From contig CAWATZ010000003.1 in the NCBI GenBank assembly GCA_963784995.1, forward strand, positions 434,001 to 498,000: a DNA stretch of 64,000 bases, given 5' to 3'. Each line of letters begins with the position of its first letter. The first letter of the stretch is position 1. Below the pieces are notes generated by a model. The model saw only the letters and a list, made by a program, of their open reading frames with translations, was not told the origin of the DNA and did not search any database. Made by a program: the position numbers and the translations under genes. Below are positions 61,246 to 64,000 of this stretch, in pieces. Origin of the DNA: CAWATZ01 sp963784995 (lineage in GTDB: Bacteria; Planctomycetota; Planctomycetia; Gemmatales; Gemmataceae).

Positions 61246-63459
61246 TCAAGAATCCGTCTCGGTTGGCTCCACGTCGTCGTATTCCAGGTCTACCATCACG
61301 GGCCGACCGAAGATGACGAGTTCCACGCGGACGCCGCCAGCGGTTTCGAGGATCTCCTTGACCTCGCCTTCCATTCCAGCGAACGCACCGGCTGTCGCGC
61401 AGACGCGGCTGCCGACTTCCAGACCTTCGGGTCTGGGCGGAGGCGGCTGACCCTTGGCTCGTTTCTCCGGCATTACGAACCCTTCGGGGAAGAGCGTCGT
61501 GGCGTCATGCTTCGTTTGCTCGAATTTCGCGCCCTCCAGATCGGCCGAGGACAGATCGGCCCCGCACAGGTCGGCGTGACGGAAGTCAGCCTTGCGCAGG
61601 TTGGCATTCTTGAAGCTGGCGCCCCGGCAGCGGGAGTATTGCAGGTTGCACCTCTTGAGAGAGGTTCCCTCGAAGTCCGCTTCTCGAAGATTGCTGCTGC
61701 CGAAATCGGCTCCGTCAAGGATCGCACCCCGAAAACAGGATCTGATGAGAGATAAGTCATGGAGGCTGACGCCGGTCAGGTTAGCGCCGTTGAACCTGGC
61801 CGCCCTGGAAGTCCAGGCCTCCTAATTGCAGGCCGAGGTGTCTCCCCAGGTTTGCGCCCCGGAGGTCACAATGGGCAAGGTTGGCCCGGCGAAAATGCCC
61901 GGCTCGAGTCAAGGCCTCTCTTGGCAGGGCGTTCCACTGCCGAATCCCTTCTGGGCCTCCTCGCAGCATCTCGAGGAAGCGATGGCGCTCGGCCTGCTGC
62001 CGGGCCTTACGTTCGGCGGGAGAAGGCAGAGATCGCGCGAAAGCTTCATGCCAGGCGGCCAGCGCTAGCTCGGGCAGTTTCCCCAGGCGTGCCTTTGACA
62101 CTCCCGGCAGAAACGCGAAGCGTCTCCAGGTACAGCTCTGCATCAGGCCAGAGTTGGGCCAGTTCAAGCATCGCTTCGGAAAGGGTGTCAGCCTGGCAGG
62201 TATGCGTCCGCGGGGATTGCCTAGCGTCGGCTTCGACAATGCGACATCCGCAGGAATCCGAAGCGAACGCCTCGGATAGTTCGCCCCGTGTCCTGGACGT
62301 ACAAAGTGACGAAATCAGTCCCCCGGTGGTCGGGGTCGATGAGCAGGGACGTTTCCAGGCTACCGGTCTTGTTCCGCAAAGCCTCCAACCGGCGCATGCT
62401 CGGGCCGATTCGCTCCAGGGCGACAGGTGCCGGCGGGAGAAAACTGAGGGGTTGGCCGGGACCAAGCGCGTCCAACCTGGCAGCGTACAGGTTTGCTCCC
62501 TCGAAGTTGGCCCCATCGATCGCTGTGCCGGTTAGGTCAGCGCCGGCGAGGTTGGCCCCAGTCAGGTCGGCACCGCTCAGGTTGGCGTTGGTAAGGTTCG
62601 CACGGCAGAGGCTTGTCTGGGAGAGATTGGCGCCGCGGAAATTGGCTCCAGTGAGGTCGCACTTGTCAAGGAAGGCCCGAGTGAGGTTCGCGCAGGCAAA
62701 GTCGGCGTTGAGAAAGGTGGAATCATGCAAGGAGGCGTCGGACAGATCGGCATTGCGGAAGATTGCATGTTCGGATCGGGTGCAACTTCCCTCCACTCGG
62801 GGCAGTTTTGCCCCGGTGAAGTCTGTGCGGACGATGACGGCAGGGTTGAACCGGACGCCACTGAAGTCGGCCTGCTGGGCCGTGCAATCGGTAAGATGGA
62901 AGACGTAAGCCCCAGGCAAGTGGGCGCCGTCGAGATTGACCCGGACCAGTTCATCCATACAGCTGCGTGACAGATCAGCGCCGGACAGGTCGGCGCCCTC
63001 CAACTTCACCCGGTAGAGGACGATTCCGGACAGTTTGGCGCCGCGTAAGTCGGCGCCGCTCAAGTCGATCGGAACTCGCGCCTGGTCATTTCGGAGCCAG
63101 CGCCATTGCTCCAGGCCCTCTTCGCCACCCCGGAGCAGGGCGAGCGCCTCTTGAGGGGTGAGCGAGAGCAGGTCACGGAATGCTTCCCAGTCAAGAATCT
63201 GAATGGCTGCACCGCTTTTGTTCAGCGCGAGGGCTTCTCGTTCCTCGGCGGTGGGCCGGTTGGGCCGACGGTAAAGGACAACGAGGTAGTCCAGGTTTGG
63301 CGTCACTTCCCGCATCACGTGGCCGCCAAGGGCCAGGAGATGATCTGCGGCCTCTGCCAACTCCGAATCGTTGCCGGATAAGGAAGTTAGCAGAAACGTC
63401 TTGCCTTTGATGCGGGAAGGAGCCTCGAACGATCCGGGCGGTGCCTGTTTCTCAGCCAT
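61246..63459 (-). CDS. BRCT-like/pentapeptide-repeat/KOW fusion protein, three frameshifts
   Basis: The ATG at 63459 follows GGAGATCC. Residues 1-100 are BRCT-like (GKTFLLTSLSGNDSELAEAA, PNLDYLVVLYRRPNRPTAEE). Then come pentapeptide repeats A(D/N)LxG (GADLSGADLSRS, GANFRGANLSQTSLCRANL). A helical middle follows, with LEALRNKTGSLETSLLIDPD. A second helical part (LPELALAAWHEAFARSLPSP) leads to a second pentapeptide block (ADLCGADLSSADLEGAKFEQ). At the end is a NusG-like KOW domain (VGSRVCATAGAFAGMEGEVK). Slips near 62280, 62095 and 61795 join these parts in three frames; the last block and the KOW domain share one frame. Corrected length is about 738 aa. Confidence 0.7.
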
Positions 63460-63695
63460 GGAGGATCTCCTGACAACCCCAAGGATCATGCCGACTGGGA
63501 AACTCCCTGATACAATGCGACACGACGCCAATAGGCCGAGGGCGCTATCCCCAGTGAAGCGGCGTGCCCTGTACCAAAGGTTAGGATGCGAAAGGATGTA
63601 CGACCACGTGTGAAGCAGGTTTGGGTTAACAGTGCATTTCCACAGACCAAGCTTCACCAGAAAGAAAGGTTGAGTCGCCTCGGGAGGGAAGAGAA
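63460..63695. other. Divergent intergenic region
   Basis: This 236-bp gap separates the BRCT/pentapeptide gene (minus) from the partial TIGR02996 gene (plus). No gene, repeat or convincing promoter was recognised. Confidence 0.4.
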
Positions 63696-64000
63696 CCGTG
63701 TCTGACCTGGGATTCCTCGCCGCGATCCGTCAAGATCCCGACAATGATGACCTGCGCCTGGTTTATGCGGACTGGCTGGAGGACCACGATGACCTGGCCC
63801 GAGCCGAATTCATTCGGGTCCAGCTTGCCCTTGCTCGTGAGGGTTGTGAACACCTTCATCCGTTCGGCGACTGTCCCGGGTGTACCCTGCGCCGGCGTGA
63901 GGAGGAACTGCTCTCAAGCCATGGAACGGAGTGGCTCGCGGCTGTCCTGCCCGGCTTTGGGTTGCGTCTCAGTAATGATTGGATGTCGTCGGTTCCGGAA
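63696..64000 (+). CDS. TIGR02996-domain protein, 3' end outside window
   Basis: The GTG at 63696, after GGGAGGGAAGAG, begins LGFLAAIRQDPDNDDLRLVY then ADWLEDHDDLARAEFIRVQL, the repeat-companion domain TIGR02996. It continues with CPGCTLRRREEELL, and 101 codons are open to the window edge. A second member of this family, with leucine-rich repeats, is at 33906-35726. What follows the domain is out of view. Confidence 0.8.

Overview
The window is GC-rich DNA from a planctomycete, most likely of the Gemmataceae. The family signature is dense: DUF1559 pilin-like proteins, DUF1592/DUF1552 and DUF1800/DUF1501 gene pairs, Ser/Thr kinases fused to WD40 propellers beside ECF sigma factors, TIGR02996 repeat-companion domains, and many gene-flanking palindromes. 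No rRNA, tRNA, CRISPR array, transposase or replication origin was seen.

Layout. 1-2.0 kb: archease and the RNA ligase RtcB, which is interrupted by an intein and runs off the left edge. 2.1-6.8 kb: an RND-type efflux adaptor, a small hypothetical, pyrimidine-nucleoside phosphorylase and a secreted alpha/beta hydrolase. 7.2-17.2 kb: a duplicated signalling cassette (ECF sigma, kinase-WD40, DUF1559, lipoprotein, kinase-WD40, DUF1559, ECF sigma). 17.2-19.1 kb: a hybrid histidine kinase. 19.4-23.2 kb: a small hypothetical, a phosphodiesterase, a TerB-like protein and trehalose-forming TreZ. 23.3-26.3 kb: a tight three-gene operon of an unknown protein, a radical SAM/SPASM maturase and a SUMF1-type protein. 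26.6-30.3 kb: a cytochrome c DUF1592 and DUF1552 pair. 30.3-33.1 kb (minus): a PIN/HTH pair, an HPF1-like protein and a phosphoesterase. 33.3-39.9 kb (minus): DUF4166, a TIGR02996 leucine-rich-repeat protein, ComEA, a WD40 protein and RsgA. 40.3-45.1 kb: DUF1800, DUF1501 and two DUF1559 genes. 45.4-55.6 kb: a SEC-C/TPR protein, a probable pseudokinase, a kinase-WD40 protein, a serine hydrolase and an ECF sigma factor. 56-64 kb: an internally duplicated secreted protein, threonine aldolase, a ThuA protein, a TPR-glycosyltransferase, a BRCT/pentapeptide/KOW fusion and a partial TIGR02996 gene.

Two features run through the whole window. First, at least 14 apparent single-base frameshifts break otherwise well conserved genes, mostly in G or C runs. 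Uncorrected assembly indels are the likeliest reason, so broken genes are annotated here as single loci. Second, there are at least fifteen inverted-repeat loci of several unrelated sequence families. Most lie between genes, but three are embedded in frame inside protein-coding genes, and one 190-bp family has terminal inverted repeats like a miniature mobile element.

The most unusual items are the RtcB intein, the palindromes inside genes, the HPF1-like protein, the radical SAM/SUMF1 operon and the BRCT/pentapeptide/KOW fusion.
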